From NCBI RefSeq assembly GCF_900107845.1, contig NZ_FNRM01000005.1:124001-188000 (forward strand): 64,000 bases of DNA, written 5' to 3'. Every line of letters starts with the position of its first letter. Position 1 is the stretch's first letter. Shown in pieces: positions 62,332-64,000 of the stretch. Under the pieces are notes generated by a model. That model saw only the letters and a list, made by a program, of their open reading frames with translations. It did no database searches and had not been told where the DNA came from. Both the position numbers and the translations under genes were made by a program. This DNA comes from Alkalimonas amylolytica (GTDB lineage: Bacteria > Pseudomonadota > Gammaproteobacteria > Enterobacterales > Alteromonadaceae).

Positions 62332-62943
62332 TCAAACCGCCGTTGTTGGTTTGATCCAACCACGCTCAGCCAGCAGTTGCAACAGTTGGTTGATGCTGTC
62401 GGCTAATTCGCTGGCTGAGGTGTCGATCACCAGATCTGGTGCTGCTGGTGGCTCATACGGATCGGAGATGCCGGTAAAGTGGCTGATCTCACCCTTGCGG
62501 GCTTTTTGATACAGGCCTTTGACATCACGCTGCTCGCATACCGCCAGCGGGGTGGCGATGTAAACTTCCAAAAAGGAATCAGCCGGCACCAGGCTGCGTA
62601 CAAACTGACGTTGGCTGCGATAAGGCGAGATAAAAGCACTGAGTACCAGCAGGCCGGCATCCACCATCAGGCCGGAAACCGCCCCCACCCGGCGCAGGTT
62701 CTCGGTGCGGTCTTCGGCACTAAAGCCCAAATCGGCGCACAGGCCGTGGCGCACGTTGTCGCCATCCAGCAAATAAGTGTGAAAGCCGCACGTTGCCAGC
62801 GCCTGCTCCAGCGCATTGGCCACGGTGGACTTGCCGGAGCCACTTAAGCCGGTAAACCAGATCACACCACTGCGGTGGCCAAACAGTTCGGCACGTTGTT
62901 CACGGTTGGTGTGGTGTTGTTGCCATACGATATTGTCAGTCAT
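62332..62943 (-). CDS. cysC: Adenylylsulfate kinase
   Basis: Phosphorylates APS to PAPS in sulfate assimilation. The 203-residue product has the P-loop GLSGSGKST (32-40), [25 protein letters not shown] and [20 protein letters not shown] (substrate lid), all typical of CysC. Length matches E. coli (201). It is 18 bases behind the permease gene and 13 ahead of cysQ. Confidence 0.96.
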   Translation of the reverse strand: MTDNIVWQQHHTNREQRAELFGHRSGVIWFTGLSGSGKSTVANALEQALATCGFHTYLLDGDNVRHGLCADLGFSAEDRTENLRRVGAVSGLMVDAGLLVLSAFISPYRSQRQFVRSLVPADSFLEVYIATPLAVCEQRDVKGLYQKARKGEISHFTGISDPYEPPAAPDLVIDTSASELADSINQLLQLLAERGWIKPTTAV

Positions 62944-62961
62944 GGGGTGTCCAATCCGGGT

Positions 62962-64000
62962 TTAAAACGAGTAAATGCGTGGCAGGCACAGCAGCACTAC
63001 TGTACTGTACACCAAAGCCATCGGAATACCGATACGGGCGTAATCTTTCAGCTGGTAGTTGCCGGCGCTGTACACCATCAGGTTGGTTTGATAACCAAAG
63101 GGCGAAATAAAGCTGGCCGAAGCGCCAAAAGCGACCGCCATAAAAAACGGCGTTGGGCTGACGCTCAGTTCCAGCGCCATGGCATAGGCGATAGGAAAGG
63201 TCAGCGCGGCGGCGGCATTGTTGGTGACCACTTCGGTAAAGAGCCAGGTGGCGATAAAAATGGCAATCAAAGCGCCATAGGCACCGTAGCCTGCCACCAG
63301 TTGATTGAGCCCTGCCGCTATCATGCCGGCCACACCAGACTGGATCATCAGTTGGGCCAGGCCAATGGCAGAGCCGACAATAATAAACAGCTCGAGTGGA
63401 AAGCGGCGTTTTAGCTCGTTCAGCTGGATAACTTTGGTGGCGATATAAAGCACCAGCAACAGTGGCAGGCTTTTTACCAGCGGCACCAGATCCAAGATAG
63501 ATAGAGCCAGGGTGGCGGCAAAACTGGCCAGCACCCAGTGGCTGCGCTTGGCTGTGAGTGGTTGACTGATGGCGAGACCATTGACGTAAATAAAATCCTG
63601 CCCCAGTTCATTCTGGCCGGGAAAGTCTTTGCCGGTGGCCAGGATAAGCACATCGCCGGCATGCAGCTCCAAATCGCCGAGGCCGCCATTTAAGCGCTCA
63701 TGGCCACGACGCACCGCGATCACCGCGGCATCGTACTGCTCTCGAAAGCGTAGCTGCTTCAAGGTTTTACCCACCAGCTTGGAGCTGTAGCTGATCACCG
63801 CTTCCATCAGCTCGCCCTGATGCTCGGCTTCACCGGGCACTAGCTTGAGGCCCGGGAAGTTTTGCAGGCGGGATACCGCCTGCAGGTCGCCGACAAAGCG
63901 CAGTTCATCGCCGGCTTCAATCAGCGTATCCGGTTTGACCGGGCACAGCAATCTATCACCACGTTGAATTTCCGCCAGAAACAGTGCCTGCAATTCACGC
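62962..64000 (-). CDS. SLC13-family permease with RCK-C domains, probably sulfate uptake (N-terminus beyond the right edge)
   Basis: The last ~345 residues of an inner-membrane anion:sodium symporter-type protein; the reading frame is open through base 64000. Two TrkA-C (RCK-C)-like domains are at the N-terminal side of this piece (RLLCPVKPDTLIEAGDELRFVGD, VGKTLKQLRFREQYDAAVIAVRRG...DVLILATG). They precede at least five membrane helices with FTEVVTNNAAAALTFPIA and FGASASFISPFGYQTNLMVYSAG, the two conserved substrate/Na+ loops. Position directly before cysC and cysQ suggests sulfate as substrate; the family also transports dicarboxylates. Confidence 0.9.
   Translation of the reverse strand, partial: RELQALFLAEIQRGDRLLCPVKPDTLIEAGDELRFVGDLQAVSRLQNFPGLKLVPGEAEHQGELMEAVISYSSKLVGKTLKQLRFREQYDAAVIAVRRGHERLNGGLGDLELHAGDVLILATGKDFPGQNELGQDFIYVNGLAISQPLTAKRSHWVLASFAATLALSILDLVPLVKSLPLLLVLYIATKVIQLNELKRRFPLELFIIVGSAIGLAQLMIQSGVAGMIAAGLNQLVAGYGAYGALIAIFIATWLFTEVVTNNAAAALTFPIAYAMALELSVSPTPFFMAVAFGASASFISPFGYQTNLMVYSAGNYQLKDYARIGIPMALVYSTVVLLCLPRIYSF

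Overview
The window is an ordinary-density chromosomal segment of a Gram-negative gammaproteobacterium. It has about 52 protein genes on both strands and no rRNA, tRNA, CRISPR array or transposase that I can see. The gene set points to an aquatic, alteromonad-like bacterium: a long TonB-dependent receptor next to malQ, speA/speE, the ilvGMDA order with an ilvL attenuator, argA as a two-domain acetylglutamate synthase, GlsB-type and DUF3015/DUF4105 envelope proteins. The Rheinheimera/Alishewanella/Arsukibacterium group is my best guess. That is inference; no 16S or marker search was possible.

Layout. 1-5.2 kb: maltodextrin block (TonB receptor cut by the left edge, malQ) and an unknown membrane-anchored protein. 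5.3-10.0 kb: two exported peptidases (S9 and M13). 10.3-12.5 kb: the DUF350 / DUF1190 lipoprotein / ATP-grasp glutathionylspermidine-synthetase-like trio. 12.7-17.3 kb: argA, a DUF6351-type hydrolase, and proB convergent to them. 17.5-19.2 kb: an OmpA-type lipoprotein, then an AT-richer two-gene cassette of unknown function. 19.4-22.3 kb: divergent speE and speA (polyamines). 22.4-26.8 kb: two tandem PlsC-type acyltransferases, a methyltransferase, a lone receiver protein, and a CnoX-like thioredoxin/TPR protein. 27.1-29.3 kb: ilvIH. 29.3-32.0 kb: LysR regulator divergent from an SDR / small membrane protein / NTF2-like operon. 32.0-42.3 kb: an atypical Nramp-family transporter, divergent from a roughly 2,930-residue cyclic beta-1,2-glucan synthase homologue. 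42.3-43.7 kb: DUF4398 and OmpA lipoprotein pair, the second with an apparent one-base frameshift. 44-46.7 kb: chemoreceptor and outer-membrane protein. 47-50.8 kb: DUF4097 protein, orphan solute-binding protein, secreted alpha-amylase. 50.9-56.8 kb: ilvL-ilvG-ilvM-ilvD-(repeat element)-ilvA. 57-61.5 kb: small conserved proteins, DUF4105/DUF3015 pair, rsuA, an outer-membrane barrel. 61.5-64 kb: cysQ, cysC and an SLC13 permease cut by the right edge.

How parts work together. The alpha-amylase at 49 kb and the receptor/malQ pair at 1-4 kb carry the same palindromic operator core (consensus TGMATACGTATKCA). This links starch depolymerisation outside the cell, uptake across the outer membrane and cytoplasmic glucan disproportionation into one regulon. 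Branched-chain amino acid synthesis is represented twice (AHAS III as ilvIH; AHAS II as ilvGM) plus ilvD and ilvA; ilvE and ilvC are not in the window. argA, speA and speE link arginine synthesis to polyamines, and the ATP-grasp trio at 10-12 kb may act on polyamine or peptide amides. The SLC13 permease, cysC and cysQ are parts of sulfate uptake and PAPS turnover.

The points I would look at first are: the three-site operator; the C6-run frameshift in the OmpA lipoprotein; the inverted-repeat element inside the ilv operon; the Nramp homologue with no recognisable metal-binding motif beside the giant glucan synthase; and the two-gene unknown cassette at 18.1-19.2 kb.
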